Source: Saccharothrix sp. NRRL B-16314 (lineage in GTDB: Bacteria > Actinomycetota > Actinomycetes > Mycobacteriales > Pseudonocardiaceae). Taken from it: a stretch of DNA of 64,000 bases. A program made the position numbers and the translations under genes. The notes under the pieces were generated by a model. It was not told the origin of the DNA. It made no database searches and worked only from the letters and a program-made list of their open reading frames with translations. The stretch spans positions 25,944 through 89,943 of the forward strand of contig NZ_JNXC01000031.1 in the NCBI RefSeq assembly GCF_000716595.1, given 5' to 3'. Every line of letters begins with the position of its first letter. Position 1 is the stretch's first letter. Shown in pieces: positions 36,087 through 45,663 of the stretch.

Positions 36087-37330
36087 TGGACGGGTATCGA
36101 GGGCTGTTGGCGCACCGGGACTTCCGGCTGCTCTGGCTCGGGCAGGTGACGTCCCAGTTCGGTGACGCCTGCTACGAGATCGCCATGGTGTGGTTGGTGT
36201 TGCAGCTGACCGGCCAGGACTACTTCAGCGTCGGCCTGGTGATCTTCGCGCGGCTGGCGCCGTACGTGGTCATCGGGCCGTTCGCCGGGGTGTACGTCGA
36301 CCGGTGGGACCGGAAGCGGACCATGGTCGTGACGGATGTCGTCCGCGGCTTCCTCGTGCTGATCGTGCCGCTGCTGCACGTGGTGGGCGCGTTGCAGGTC
36401 TGGCACGTGGCCGCGGTGGCGTTCACGCTCACCACGTGCCGGACCCTGTTCAACCCGGCGCTCCAGGCGTCGATCCCGCGGATCGTGGACGAGTCCCGGC
36501 TGGTCGGCGCGAACGCCCTGATCCAGGCCAGCGGGCAGACCGCGGCGATCGCCGGTCCCGCCGCGGCCGGGCTGCTGCTCACGTGGATCTCCGCGGACGC
36601 GCTGTTCGTCCTGGACGGCCTGACGTTCCTGTTCTCCGCGGCCATGATCGCCCTGCTGGCACTGCACGCGCTGCCGCGCGACCGCAGCACGGAAGGCACG
36701 GTCCGCACCGAACTCGCCGGGACGATCCGGACCCTGAGCCGGAAACGCCCGGTGCTGTGGTCGGTCGTGCTGTACGCGGTCGGGCTGCTCACCATCGCGG
36801 GTTCCTACCGCGTCGGGCTCGCGGCGCTGTCCGAGAACGTGCTCGGCGGCGGCTCGGCCACGTACGGCCTGCTGATCGCCGCTCTCGCCGGCGGCACCGT
36901 GTTGGGCGCGCTCGTGCTCGGCGCCACGCAGCCGCGCCGGCCGACCGTGGTGATCTTCGGCGGGTGGGCGTTGTGGGGCGTCTGCTTCGCGGTGCTGGGT
37001 CTCGGCGGGTCGCTGGTGCTCGCGCTGGTCCTGGCGGTGGTCTCCGGGATCGGCGAGTCCGCGGCGACCGTGTTCACCACGGCGCTCGTGCAACGGGCGA
37101 TACCGCCCGAGCAGCTGGGCAAGGTGTTCGGGCTGTGGTCGCTGCTCTGCTCCACCGGCGAATCGCTGTCCGGCGTGCTCACCGGCTACGGCCTCGGCCG
37201 CCTGGACGTGCGGACCGTCCTCGGGATCGCCGGTGCGGCGACCCTCGTCATGAGCCTGTTCGGGTTGGCCGTCACCGCCCGGCAGGACACCGGAGTACCG
37301 ACCGAGACGCCGTCTGGAGGGCAGGGATGA
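36083..37330 (+). CDS. MFS exporter (about 12 membrane segments)
   Basis: 415 residues with about twelve hydrophobic segments. The start fits MFS_3/EntS-type efflux proteins (FRLLWLGQVTSQFGDACYE), and the inter-helix motif GVYVDRWDRKRTMVV matches the conserved GxxxDRxxRR loop between helices 2 and 3. ATG 36083 overlaps the ligase stop (ATGATGG). As the only transporter inside the operon it probably exports the final small product. It ends in an ATGA overlap with the methyltransferase. Confidence 0.85.
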   Translation: MMDGYRGLLAHRDFRLLWLGQVTSQFGDACYEIAMVWLVLQLTGQDYFSVGLVIFARLAPYVVIGPFAGVYVDRWDRKRTMVVTDVVRGFLVLIVPLLHVVGALQVWHVAAVAFTLTTCRTLFNPALQASIPRIVDESRLVGANALIQASGQTAAIAGPAAAGLLLTWISADALFVLDGLTFLFSAAMIALLALHALPRDRSTEGTVRTELAGTIRTLSRKRPVLWSVVLYAVGLLTIAGSYRVGLAALSENVLGGGSATYGLLIAALAGGTVLGALVLGATQPRRPTVVIFGGWALWGVCFAVLGLGGSLVLALVLAVVSGIGESAATVFTTALVQRAIPPEQLGKVFGLWSLLCSTGESLSGVLTGYGLGRLDVRTVLGIAGAATLVMSLFGLAVTARQDTGVPTETPSGGQG

Positions 37331-38706
37331 CACCGGACCTGTACACCCTGAGCTACTGGGTCAAGTACGGGCACGCGGAATCGGCCGCCGTGCACACCGC
37401 GGCCCGCCTCGGCCTCCCGGACGTGCTGCGGTCCGACCCCGGTCTCACCGACGAAGGGCTGGCCGAGCGCACCGGCTGCACGCCGCACGCGGCTCGTGTG
37501 CTGCGGAACGTGCTGCGGCTCGGCGGTGCGCCACCCGACCCGGAGGCGTTGGAGGAAGTGCGGACGCGCGCGAACGTCGCGGCGAAGCGGTGGCCCGTGG
37601 TGGGTGACATGGTCACCGCGTTGCGCGCGGGCGATCACGCCGAGCTGTCCTCGTGCTACCGCGACCTGCCGCCTCCGGGAGGCAACTGGCTGCTGGACCG
37701 GGCCGACCACGGCTACCTGCGCGCCCGCGTGCTCAGCGCGGCGGCGGAAGTCGGACTGCTGGCGGCGTTGGTCGACGGCCGCACGCCCGACCTGGCCGCA
37801 CGGCTCGACCTACCCGCGCCGTCGCTGGCCGTGCTGACGGACGCGTTGACGCGGCTCGGCGTCATGCGGCACGGCACGCACGACCTCGCGCCCTCGTTGC
37901 GCGAGGCCTTGTCCGCGCCACGGGCGCTCAGGACGTACCTGCTCGGGGCGCAGCTCGCGCACCGGTTCTGGGACGCGCTGGGCGACCTGGACGACGTCGC
38001 GCGCGGCGGCGGGCCGACGTTCGACCTGCTCGACCCCGACGTGGCCGGCCGGTACTACCACGATCTCGCGGCGTACAACGGCCTGGTCTTCCCCGGTTAC
38101 TTCACGCTGGCCCGCAGGGTCGTCCGGGCCGTCATCGAGACCCGCACGCGGCCGGGGCTGGTGCTGGACGTCGGTGCGGGCAGCGGGGTGTGGGGCGCGG
38201 CGTTCGCGCACACCTGGCCGGGCTCGCGGGTGAGGTTCTTCGACCGCGCCGCCGTTCTCGTCCAGACCGGGTCGACGGTGGCGCGGCTCGGGATCGCCGA
38301 CCGGGCCGAGCTCGTCACCGCGGACCTGACCACGGACGCGTTCGGCGCCGGTGAGGCGGACGTCCTGGTGCTGGGCCAGATCTGCCACACCCAGCCCGCG
38401 TCCGCGCTGCCCGAACTGCTCGCCCGGTGCCGGGCCGCGCTGCGACCCGACGGCATCCTCGTGCTGGCCGACCAGGTGCTCGACGACACGACCCTGCAAC
38501 CGTCGGACTACGTCCCGTTCGCGGTCAAGGAACTCGTCAGCACCGGCGGCAGCGTGTTGTACGCGCGGGAGTACCGCGAACTGCTGGCCGACGCCGGGTT
38601 CGCCGCCTCGCGCTGCTTCCGGTTCCCCGGGCTGGACGTGTTCCTGGCGGGCAACGCGGAACTGCCATCCACTGTAGACGGAGCGGCCCCGGAGGTGACG
38701 GTGTGA
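37327..38706 (+). CDS. SAM-dependent O-methyltransferase with duplicated dimerisation domain
   Basis: 459 residues, about 110 longer than usual for this family. Two similar winged-helix dimerisation modules lie in tandem: residues about 16-66 (AVHTAARLGLPDVL ... VLRNVLRLG) and about 128-180 (ARVLSAAAEVGLLAAL ... VLTDALTRLG). The Rossmann methyltransferase domain follows with the SAM-binding VLDVGAGSGVWGAAFA near 278. The class acts on phenolic or other oxygen atoms. ATGA overlaps join it to the exporter gene and GTGA to the next ligase gene. Likely tailors the aromatic product; substrate unknown. Confidence 0.75.
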   Translation: MTPDLYTLSYWVKYGHAESAAVHTAARLGLPDVLRSDPGLTDEGLAERTGCTPHAARVLRNVLRLGGAPPDPEALEEVRTRANVAAKRWPVVGDMVTALRAGDHAELSSCYRDLPPPGGNWLLDRADHGYLRARVLSAAAEVGLLAALVDGRTPDLAARLDLPAPSLAVLTDALTRLGVMRHGTHDLAPSLREALSAPRALRTYLLGAQLAHRFWDALGDLDDVARGGGPTFDLLDPDVAGRYYHDLAAYNGLVFPGYFTLARRVVRAVIETRTRPGLVLDVGAGSGVWGAAFAHTWPGSRVRFFDRAAVLVQTGSTVARLGIADRAELVTADLTTDAFGAGEADVLVLGQICHTQPASALPELLARCRAALRPDGILVLADQVLDDTTLQPSDYVPFAVKELVSTGGSVLYAREYRELLADAGFAASRCFRFPGLDVFLAGNAELPSTVDGAAPEVTV

Positions 38707-41159
38707 CGTCCACATCCCCTGAACGCGTCCCTGGCGCCGACTGGCGACTGCTGTCCCGGCTGGTCGTGCGCCGGACCGGCTTCCCGTTCGAGTGGCTGAC
38801 CCGCTTGTCGGCGTCCGCCGTCGAGCGCTTCGTGGCCGAGGCGGCGGTGGCGGACCAGGCGTCCGACGCGGCCGTCCGCGAGGCGCTGTCCCACTTCCCC
38901 GCCGCTGTGACGGCCGCTCGCGCGGACAGCGACAAGCGCGCGTTGCGCGTGCTGTCCCGGCTTCGCCGCGGCTTGGCCGTCGGCACCTTCGACCAGGCCG
39001 CGTTGGACCGTCACGGCGACGCCGTGCCCCCGTCCCTGCGCGCGGTACTGGAGTCCGTGCTCACCGCGCGGGACGCCGCCGACCGGGCCGACGGTGAGTT
39101 GCGTCGGGCCTACGCGGCCGAGCAGGACCGGATCGACGGTGAGCTGCGCGGGATGCTGACCGATCCGCTGTTCGCCCAGGCGTTGTTCCTGTCCAACCCG
39201 GACATGTACGCCACGAGCCTCCGGCAGCTGGTGGACGACCCGCGGGCGGCCATGTCCGGCCAGCTCGCCCGCCGTGGCTGGGCGTACCTCCAGCGGTTCT
39301 CCGGCAAGAACGACACCGCCGCGTTCTTCGGGCCGCTGAACTACGCGTCGATCGTGCCGGACGGGCCACCGATCAGGGTGGAGACCGCGCCGGGGCGCTG
39401 GCGTCGGCGGGATATCTTCCTGAGCTTCTGGGCCGTCCGCGCGCTGGCCGACCGGATCGCGGCCGATCCGGACGTGCGGCCGTGGCTCCGGCCGCGCCGG
39501 CACCCGCTGGCCAGGCTCACCGGCTCGCGGGTCGAGCACCCCGGTGACGGCCGGGAGTTCGGGCTGCCCGGACCGCTGGCGGAGATCGCCGCCCTGGCGG
39601 ACCACCGGCGCACCACCGCCGAGATCGCCGGGCTGCTCGGCCGTCCGGTGGACGAGGTGGTCACCGCGGTGGACAAGCTCGCGGCCGGACGGGTGCTGAT
39701 CGTGGACGTGGACGTCCCGTCCACGCGGTTCCACCCGTTCGCCGAACTGCGCGCCAACGCCGCCGCCCTGCCGGCGGAGTGTCCCGGCAAGGCGGCGTGG
39801 ACGGCCCGGCTGGACCGGCTCGAAGAGCTGCGGGTGGCGTTGCGCGACGCCGGGTTCGCCGACCGGCCGGGGATCGTGTCGGCGCTGGACGAGGCGTTCA
39901 CCGAGACCACCGGGCTGCCCGCCCGGCGCGGCGCGGGCGCGACGTACGCCGACCGGACCCTGTTCTACGAGGACTGCGAGGGCACCCACACCCGGTTCGA
40001 CTTCTCCCGGGAGTTCGCGGACGACCTGCTGGACCGGCTGCGGCCGATCCTCCAGGTGTCCGCGGCGCACGCGGCGTTGCTGCAACGGCACTACCGGCGG
40101 CTCGGCCGCGCCGTGCTGGACGAGGTCGCGCCCGGCGAGGCCGTGCCGTACGCCCGGTTCGCCAAGGCGATGCTGCGCCGTTCGCTGCCCAGCACCGACG
40201 CGGCCGTGGAAGGCCTGCGCGAGCGGTTCGCCGACCTGGTCCGCGCCCGTTCGGACGGGCACGTCGCGACGCTGACCGCCGACGACGTCGCAAGCCTGCT
40301 GGACGGCATCGAACTGCCGACGAACTGCCACGTGTCACCGGACATGATGGTGTCGGCCCGGGACCTGGAGAGCTTCGCCGCGGGCGACTACCAGCTCATC
40401 CTGGGCGAGGTGCACCAGGTCGTCTACGCGTGGGGTTCGCAGCTGTACTTCGACGACCTGAAGGAGGAGTCCGAGCGGGAGTGCGCCGCGCACGTCGCGC
40501 AGATGCCGGAGTACGGAGGTCTGTCGGTGGTGCTCACCGAGCGACGGCACAAGGGCCTGCTCAGCGACGCGTTCCCCGGCACGTTCGTCGAGGTGTCGGC
40601 CGTGCCGTCGGACCGGGCGACCGACCGCGTCGGGATGGCCGACCTCGAAGTTGTCGCGGACGACGAGGACGGGATCGTCCTGCGGCACCGGGACACCAAG
40701 GCGCGGCACCAGCTGTACATGGCCGGTGACGAGCAACTGCACCTGTGGGCCGTGGCGCTGCCCCGGGTGATGCCCATCGCGGTGCGGCTGCCCGAGGGGC
40801 ACACCCCGCGGATCGAGCTGGACCGGGCCGTCTACCAGCGGGAACGCTGGACGATGCCGAGTGCGGAGTGGGGTGCGGACCTGTCCGGGCTGGACGACGC
40901 CGGTCTGCTGCGGCGGGCGGCGCGGGTGCGGGAGGAGCACGGCATGCCCCGGTTCTGCTACCTGCAGGCGGCGTCCGAGCCCAAGCCGTACTACGTGGAC
41001 TTCCTCGCGCCGCTGGCGTTGCGGGTGCTCCAGCAGTTGGCGGGGACGAACGAGCAGCTCACGTTCACCGAGATGCTGCCGGACCCGTCCGGGCTGTGGT
41101 TGCGGGAGGACGACTCCGCGTACTGCTGCGAGTTCCGCATGTCGGCGTTCCGGTACTGA
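38703..41159 (+). CDS. LanB-type PEARL candidate 5
   Basis: 818 residues from GTG 38703 in a GTGA overlap with the methyltransferase stop. Conserved blocks: VVRRTGFPFEWLTRL near 22, ALFLSNPDMYATSL near 160, KNDTAAFFGPLNYA near 200, LGEVHQVVYAW near 565, SEPKPYYVDFLAPLALRVL near 760, and YCCEFRMSAFRY at the end. The Ser of the SFFGP block is Ala here. It is separated from the other ligase genes by the exporter and methyltransferase genes, suggesting a late step. Confidence 0.75.
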   Translation: MTSTSPERVPGADWRLLSRLVVRRTGFPFEWLTRLSASAVERFVAEAAVADQASDAAVREALSHFPAAVTAARADSDKRALRVLSRLRRGLAVGTFDQAALDRHGDAVPPSLRAVLESVLTARDAADRADGELRRAYAAEQDRIDGELRGMLTDPLFAQALFLSNPDMYATSLRQLVDDPRAAMSGQLARRGWAYLQRFSGKNDTAAFFGPLNYASIVPDGPPIRVETAPGRWRRRDIFLSFWAVRALADRIAADPDVRPWLRPRRHPLARLTGSRVEHPGDGREFGLPGPLAEIAALADHRRTTAEIAGLLGRPVDEVVTAVDKLAAGRVLIVDVDVPSTRFHPFAELRANAAALPAECPGKAAWTARLDRLEELRVALRDAGFADRPGIVSALDEAFTETTGLPARRGAGATYADRTLFYEDCEGTHTRFDFSREFADDLLDRLRPILQVSAAHAALLQRHYRRLGRAVLDEVAPGEAVPYARFAKAMLRRSLPSTDAAVEGLRERFADLVRARSDGHVATLTADDVASLLDGIELPTNCHVSPDMMVSARDLESFAAGDYQLILGEVHQVVYAWGSQLYFDDLKEESERECAAHVAQMPEYGGLSVVLTERRHKGLLSDAFPGTFVEVSAVPSDRATDRVGMADLEVVADDEDGIVLRHRDTKARHQLYMAGDEQLHLWAVALPRVMPIAVRLPEGHTPRIELDRAVYQRERWTMPSAEWGADLSGLDDAGLLRRAARVREEHGMPRFCYLQAASEPKPYYVDFLAPLALRVLQQLAGTNEQLTFTEMLPDPSGLWLREDDSAYCCEFRMSAFRY

Positions 41160-41161
41160 CC

Positions 41162-42292
41162 GTGGAGTCGTGGACGACAGCGCGGCGCTGGTTCGGCGCG
41201 CACCTGGAGACCGCGGCGTGGGAGGCGGTGGGCGCGGCCACCGCGGACAACCACATCGTCGCCGCCGCGCGGGCGGTGATGGCTGCCGGCGGTGTCGACG
41301 CGGTCGGGACAGCGGTCGGAACAGCGGCGACGCCGCCGACCTGGGACGCGCTGCTGGCCGGTTCGGTCGACTGGGCGGACCTGCTCGACCGGCCGGAACT
41401 CGCCGGCTCACCGCACCCGGCGTGGCGGCACGTCGGCGCCGCCGCGTTCCTGCACGCCGGGCGGAGCGGCCTGTTGGCGGGCGAGGTGCCGCCGTGGCCG
41501 GCCGAGCAGGTCGACGCCGTGGTCCGGTTCGGTCTGCGGGCCGGCTGGTTCTCGTCGGGGACGTCGGTCCGGGCGAGCGACGAAGTGGTCGCTATGGCCG
41601 GGGGCTCCCTGTCGTGGTTCGGCCGCCGCCTCCGCTTCGAGCTGGACTGGTTCTGGCGACCGGCGGGGGCCGCCGCCGACGCGGCGCGCACCGGACGTCC
41701 GGCCGCGACGTTCGGTTCCCCCGGCCCGGGAGCCGCGGCTTTCCGCGCCGCCGCGGCGCGGATGAACCTGCCGGCGGCCCACCTGCGCCTGCGGGCCGCC
41801 CAAGCCGTCGCCAAGGTGGTCGGGCCGGCGGCCGGCGTGCTGCTCCTCGGCGCCGCACCCGGCAGCTGGGACACGCTGGGCCCGACCGTCGTCGTGGACT
41901 ACCCGTCGGTGCGCGCCGTCGTCCCGTCGGAGCACGTCGACTGGGTGGGGCAGGCGCCGACGGACACACCTCCGGAGGGCCGGTTCGACGTGGTGGTGGC
42001 GCACGAAGTCCTGCACGTCGCGCCCGTCTCACCGACCTGGGTGGCCGAAGTGGTCGACCGGGTGGCCCCCGGAGGCTGTCTCGTCGTCGTCGAGCCGCTG
42101 GTCGCCGACCCCCTCCCGCTCGCGGACGCCTCGACCGCGTTCAAGCTCGCGCTGACCGGCGGCGGCCGGCTCCGGACCCGTGACGAGGTGGCCCGGATGC
42201 TCAAGCCGCACGGCTTCGCGTGCTCGGCCGTGAAGCAGGTCGCGGGCATCCGCTTCGTGGTCAGCCGGGCGTCACCGCGTCGGCGGACGTGA
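41162..42292 (+). CDS. Methyltransferase-like protein with divergent SAM motif
   Basis: 376 residues from GTG 41162, two bases after the ligase stop. The C-terminal part has a Rossmann-like layout: VLLLGAAPGSWDTL near 237 in the position of the SAM-binding glycine loop, FDVVVAHEVLHVAPVSPTWV near 284, and GGCLVVVEPLV near 310. The loop lacks the usual DxGxGxG acidic pattern, so SAM binding is uncertain. The N-terminal 200 residues are all-helical and unassigned. Last gene of the peptide operon; its end overlaps the convergent PhzE-like gene by 32 bp. Confidence 0.6.
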   Translation: MESWTTARRWFGAHLETAAWEAVGAATADNHIVAAARAVMAAGGVDAVGTAVGTAATPPTWDALLAGSVDWADLLDRPELAGSPHPAWRHVGAAAFLHAGRSGLLAGEVPPWPAEQVDAVVRFGLRAGWFSSGTSVRASDEVVAMAGGSLSWFGRRLRFELDWFWRPAGAAADAARTGRPAATFGSPGPGAAAFRAAAARMNLPAAHLRLRAAQAVAKVVGPAAGVLLLGAAPGSWDTLGPTVVVDYPSVRAVVPSEHVDWVGQAPTDTPPEGRFDVVVAHEVLHVAPVSPTWVAEVVDRVAPGGCLVVVEPLVADPLPLADASTAFKLALTGGGRLRTRDEVARMLKPHGFACSAVKQVAGIRFVVSRASPRRRT

Positions 42293-44186
42293 GCACGGCG
42301 GTGAACAGGCGGGCCAGGACGTCGGCGCCGTTGGTGGTCAGGATCGACTCGGGGTGGAACTGGGTGGACGCGAAGAACGGTCCGCGCAGGGCGTCCACCT
42401 CGCCGGTCCGGGCGTCCCTCGCCACCTGGACGGTGAACCCGTCGCACAGCAGCACGTCGGTGTCGCTGCGCGCGGCGTAGGTGTTGTAGAAGCCGACTCG
42501 CTCGACGTCGCCGAACAGGTCGATCTCGCGCTGGACGCCCTGGTTCGGCACCTCCCGGCGGACGACTTCCAGGCCGAGGCGTGAGCTGAGCACCTGGTGG
42601 CTCAGGCACACGGCGAGGAACGGTCGGCGCTGGGCCAGCAGCCGGTCCACCGCGGCGCGCAGGTGGGCGGTGCGCCGCTCGTCGTCGGCCGTCGGGTTGC
42701 CGGGTCCGGGGCCGAGCACGACCAGTTCGTACTCCCGCGGGTCGTACGGCTCGTCGAACCGGCGGACGGTCACGTCCAGGCCCGCCGACCGCAGCAAGTG
42801 GTCGATCATCGCGGTGAACGTGTCCTCCATGTCCACGACCAGCGCGCGCCGACCGGCCGCCACGGGCACCGGCGCCGCGCGATCGTCGGCGTCCGTCAGC
42901 CAGAAGTCGGCGAGCGTGAGGTTCCGCCGGGCCAGGGCGGCGCGGATCTCCGGGTCGGCGGCGAAGGACGCCCGGGACCGGGCCGGGGCCGCCGACGTGA
43001 CGCGGCCGTCGGCCTGGAGCGGGGTGAGCAGGCTCGCGGCCTTGGCGCGGGTCTCGGCGGTCTCGGAGACGGGGTCCGAGTGGCGCACGAGGGTCGCGCC
43101 GACGGCGATGCCGAGGTGGCCGGTCCGGTCGATGTCGGCGGTGCGGATGAGGATCGCCGAGTCCATGACGTCGTCGTCGTGCTCGTCCACCCCGATGAGC
43201 GCCACGACACCGCTGTAGTACCCGCGACCGGCCGGCTCGTGCCGGGCGATCACCCGGCAGGCGTTCTCCAGCGGGCTGCCGGTGACGGTCGGCGCGAACA
43301 TCGTCTCCCGCAGGATGTCCAGCGGACCGCGGGTGGTTCGCCCCTCGATGAGGTACTCGGTGTGCGCGAGGTGGGCCATCTCCTTGAGGAACGGGCCGAC
43401 GACCCGCCCGCCGCGGTCGCACAACCGGGCCATCATCTTCAGTTCCTCGTCCACCACCATGTACAGCTCGTCGGTCTCCTTGCGGTCGGCCAGGAACGCG
43501 AGCACCTCCTCGCGGGTGGGGCCGCCGGGCGGGTACCGGTAGGTGCCGCTGATCGGGTTCATCACCGCGACGCCGTCACGCAGGCTGACGTGCCGCTCCG
43601 GGGTCGCCCCGACCAGCGTGCGGTCGCCGGTGTGCACCACGAACGTCCAGTAGGCGCTCTGCTCCCGGCCGAGCAGGCGGCGGAAGAACGACAGCGCGCG
43701 GTGCGGGCCGTAGTCGGCGATGTCGGCCGTGTACGACCGCTTCACCACGAAGTTCGCGCCCTCCCCCGTCCCGATCTCCTGGGCCACGACCCGCCGGACG
43801 ATCTCGGCGTAACCGTCGTCGTCCGGCTCGTAGCGCCCGTTCTCCAGGTGGATCGGCACGTCGGGCAGCGCGGCGGTCACCTCGGCCAGGGTCAGCGTGG
43901 TCTGCTCGGTGACGGTCATCGCCACCAGCGGGGTGCCGTCGTCCACGCACCGGTAGCCGCGCTCGGCGATCTGCCGGTACGGCACGAGCACCAACGCGCT
44001 GTGCCCGGCACGACGCGGCCCAGCAGAAGCAGACCGGGTCGGCGTCGGCACGGCGGCGAGCGCGTCCGGGGTGGTGACCTCGCCGATGACGAGGTCGACG
44101 GTGTCGGCACCCGCCGTGGCCGGGCGGTGCACGAGCGCGAACGGCGGCGGCTGGTCCGCCAGCACCCGGGCGAGCAGCGGGTTCAT
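42261..44186 (-). CDS. phzE: PhzE-type aminodeoxyisochorismate synthase (fused synthase and glutaminase)
   Basis: 641 residues from ATG 44186. Residues 1-400 form the chorismate-using component ([36 protein letters not shown]), and a class I glutamine amidotransferase follows with the nucleophile Cys in [10 protein letters not shown] and the His-Glu in FHPES. The order synthase-then-glutaminase in one chain is the PhzE layout. It should convert chorismate and glutamine to 2-amino-2-deoxyisochorismate. Start overlaps the PhzD-like stop (ATGA). Last gene of the leftward nine-gene operon. The symbol denotes family, since no phenazine genes accompany it. Confidence 0.88.
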   Translation of the reverse strand: MNPLLARVLADQPPPFALVHRPATAGADTVDLVIGEVTTPDALAAVPTPTRSASAGPRRAGHSALVLVPYRQIAERGYRCVDDGTPLVAMTVTEQTTLTLAEVTAALPDVPIHLENGRYEPDDDGYAEIVRRVVAQEIGTGEGANFVVKRSYTADIADYGPHRALSFFRRLLGREQSAYWTFVVHTGDRTLVGATPERHVSLRDGVAVMNPISGTYRYPPGGPTREEVLAFLADRKETDELYMVVDEELKMMARLCDRGGRVVGPFLKEMAHLAHTEYLIEGRTTRGPLDILRETMFAPTVTGSPLENACRVIARHEPAGRGYYSGVVALIGVDEHDDDVMDSAILIRTADIDRTGHLGIAVGATLVRHSDPVSETAETRAKAASLLTPLQADGRVTSAAPARSRASFAADPEIRAALARRNLTLADFWLTDADDRAAPVPVAAGRRALVVDMEDTFTAMIDHLLRSAGLDVTVRRFDEPYDPREYELVVLGPGPGNPTADDERRTAHLRAAVDRLLAQRRPFLAVCLSHQVLSSRLGLEVVRREVPNQGVQREIDLFGDVERVGFYNTYAARSDTDVLLCDGFTVQVARDARTGEVDALRGPFFASTQFHPESILTTNGADVLARLFTAVLTSADAVTPG

Positions 44187-44824
44187 GATCGTTCGTCCAT
44201 TCGGGCCAGCAGTCCCTTGGCGGTGTCCACGACCGCGCACCGCCGCGCCGCGTACTCCACGGCCATCCGGTGGTGCTCCTCGGTGAAGTCGGCGACGGCG
44301 TCGGCGGCCAGGAACGTCTCAATGTCGTTGGTGAACGCCTCGACCGCCGTCATCAGCACGCCCACGTGCGCGTACACACCGCACACCACGAGCTGGTCCC
44401 GACCCGCCGCGCGCATCCGCTCCAGCAGGTCCGAGCGGAAGAACGCGCTGTAGCGCCACTTCGTGAGCAGCCAGGCGTCGTCGTCCGGCGCGAGCTCGTC
44501 CACGATCTGCCGGTCGACCGGGTCGACCCGCATCCCCGGACCCCAGAAGTCCTTGAGCAGACCGCGTTGCTCTTCGGTCATCCCGCCCGGCTGGGCGGTG
44601 TAGGCGACCGGCACCCCGAGTTCGCGGCAACGCCGGTGCAGGGCCACGCAGTTCTCCACCAGCTCCTGGCGCAACGGCTCGGCGAACGGGCGCAGGAAGT
44701 ACCGCTGCATGTCGTGCACCAGCAGGACCGCGCGGCCGGGGTCGACGCGCCAGGGCGCGGTGTTGCCGGGCAGGTCGCCCGCTGTGGGCATCGGGTACGG
44801 CTCGATCGCAGGGATGCCGCTCAT
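44183..44824 (-). CDS. phzD: PhzD-type isochorismatase
   Basis: 213 residues, the normal PhzD length (about 207). The catalytic Asp is in [11 protein letters not shown], the Lys in [11 protein letters not shown], and the PhzD-diagnostic GVYAHVGVL follows, with [18 protein letters not shown] downstream. It hydrolyses aminodeoxyisochorismate to trans-2,3-dihydro-3-hydroxyanthranilate. ATG 44824 is preferred over ATG 44830 because AGGAAGG sits about 7 nt before it. Overlaps the phzE-like start. Confidence 0.9.
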   Translation of the reverse strand: MSGIPAIEPYPMPTAGDLPGNTAPWRVDPGRAVLLVHDMQRYFLRPFAEPLRQELVENCVALHRRCRELGVPVAYTAQPGGMTEEQRGLLKDFWGPGMRVDPVDRQIVDELAPDDDAWLLTKWRYSAFFRSDLLERMRAAGRDQLVVCGVYAHVGVLMTAVEAFTNDIETFLAADAVADFTEEHHRMAVEYAARRCAVVDTAKGLLARMDERS

Positions 44825-44850
44825 GATCATCCTTCCTGGACTGTTCGTGG

Positions 44851-45621
44851 TCACGTGCCGAGCGTGGCGCCGCCGTCGACGGTCAGCTCGTGCATCGTGA
44901 TGTGCCCGGCGTGGTCGGACAGCAGGAAGGCGACCGCGCGGGCGACGTCGACGGGCAGGCCGAGCTTGCCCAGGGGGATGCCGTTCTTGTAGCTCTCCAG
45001 GCTGCCGCCGATGGTGTTGCGCGCGCCGTCGTCGTCGTGCCACATCGACCGCAGCATCGCGGTGTCGGTGGAGCCCGGCGCCACCACGTTGCACCGGATG
45101 CCGTACTTGGCCACCTCCAGGCCGAGGCACTTGGTGTACATCGTGGTGGCGGCCTTCGACGCCGCGTACGCCGCCATCGACACCCGGGGCGTGTGCGCCG
45201 CGTTGGACGCCACCGTGACCACGGCGCCACGTGCGCGCGGCACCATCCGGTTCACCACGGCGCGCGACACGTGGAACACGCCGGTGGTGTTGACCGCGAA
45301 CGTCTCCGCCCAGTCCACGTCGGTGATGGCGCGGGCCTCGGCCAGCCGCAGCACGCCCGCCGCGTTGACCAGGAAGTCGACCGGGCCGAGCGCGACCTCG
45401 ACGGCCTCGACGACCTGCTCCACCTCCCCGGCGCGGGCCACGTCGACCGGGAACGCCTCCACCCGCAACCCGTCCGCGGTCATCTTGTCCACGACTTCGC
45501 GCAACGCCACGGCGTCGCGGTCCAGCGCCGCGACCGCGATGCCGTCCTCGGCCAGTGCCCGGACCACGGCCGTCCCGATACCCCCGGCGGCGCCCGTGAC
45601 GACGCCGACCTTGTTCTGCAT
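44851..45621 (-). CDS. DhbA/EntA-type SDR, predicted dihydro-3-hydroxyanthranilate dehydrogenase
   Basis: 256-residue [16 protein letters not shown] near 8, catalytic Ser in [15 protein letters not shown] near 151, and the 2,3-dihydro-2,3-dihydroxybenzoate-dehydrogenase hallmark [13 protein letters not shown] near 181. In siderophore loci this family aromatises dihydro-dihydroxybenzoate; behind PhzE and PhzD the expected substrate is dihydro-3-hydroxyanthranilate and the product 3-hydroxyanthranilate. The three genes together are the known bacterial chorismate route to 3-hydroxyanthranilate, also found in some benzoxazole antibiotic clusters. Confidence 0.85.
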   Translation of the reverse strand: MQNKVGVVTGAAGGIGTAVVRALAEDGIAVAALDRDAVALREVVDKMTADGLRVEAFPVDVARAGEVEQVVEAVEVALGPVDFLVNAAGVLRLAEARAITDVDWAETFAVNTTGVFHVSRAVVNRMVPRARGAVVTVASNAAHTPRVSMAAYAASKAATTMYTKCLGLEVAKYGIRCNVVAPGSTDTAMLRSMWHDDDGARNTIGGSLESYKNGIPLGKLGLPVDVARAVAFLLSDHAGHITMHELTVDGGATLGT

Positions 45622-45663
45622 GTGAGTGTTCCCTCCACGTAGGCCGCGCGGTGGACGAGCGGG

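Noticed and set aside
24286..41159. Lanthipeptide (class I lantibiotic) or thiopeptide cluster
   Set aside because: No LanC cyclase, no elimination domain, no thiopeptide cycloaddition enzyme, and the only nearby small peptide has no Ser, Thr or Cys in its C-terminal half.
42261..45621. Phenazine cluster
   Set aside because: PhzE- and PhzD-like genes are present but phzA/B, phzF and phzG are absent, and a DhbA-type SDR follows, pointing to 3-hydroxyanthranilate.
42261..45621. Catecholate siderophore (2,3-dihydroxybenzoate) supply
   Set aside because: The synthase carries a glutaminase domain and the hydrolase has the PhzD signature GVYAHVGVL; no NRPS or iron-uptake genes are nearby.
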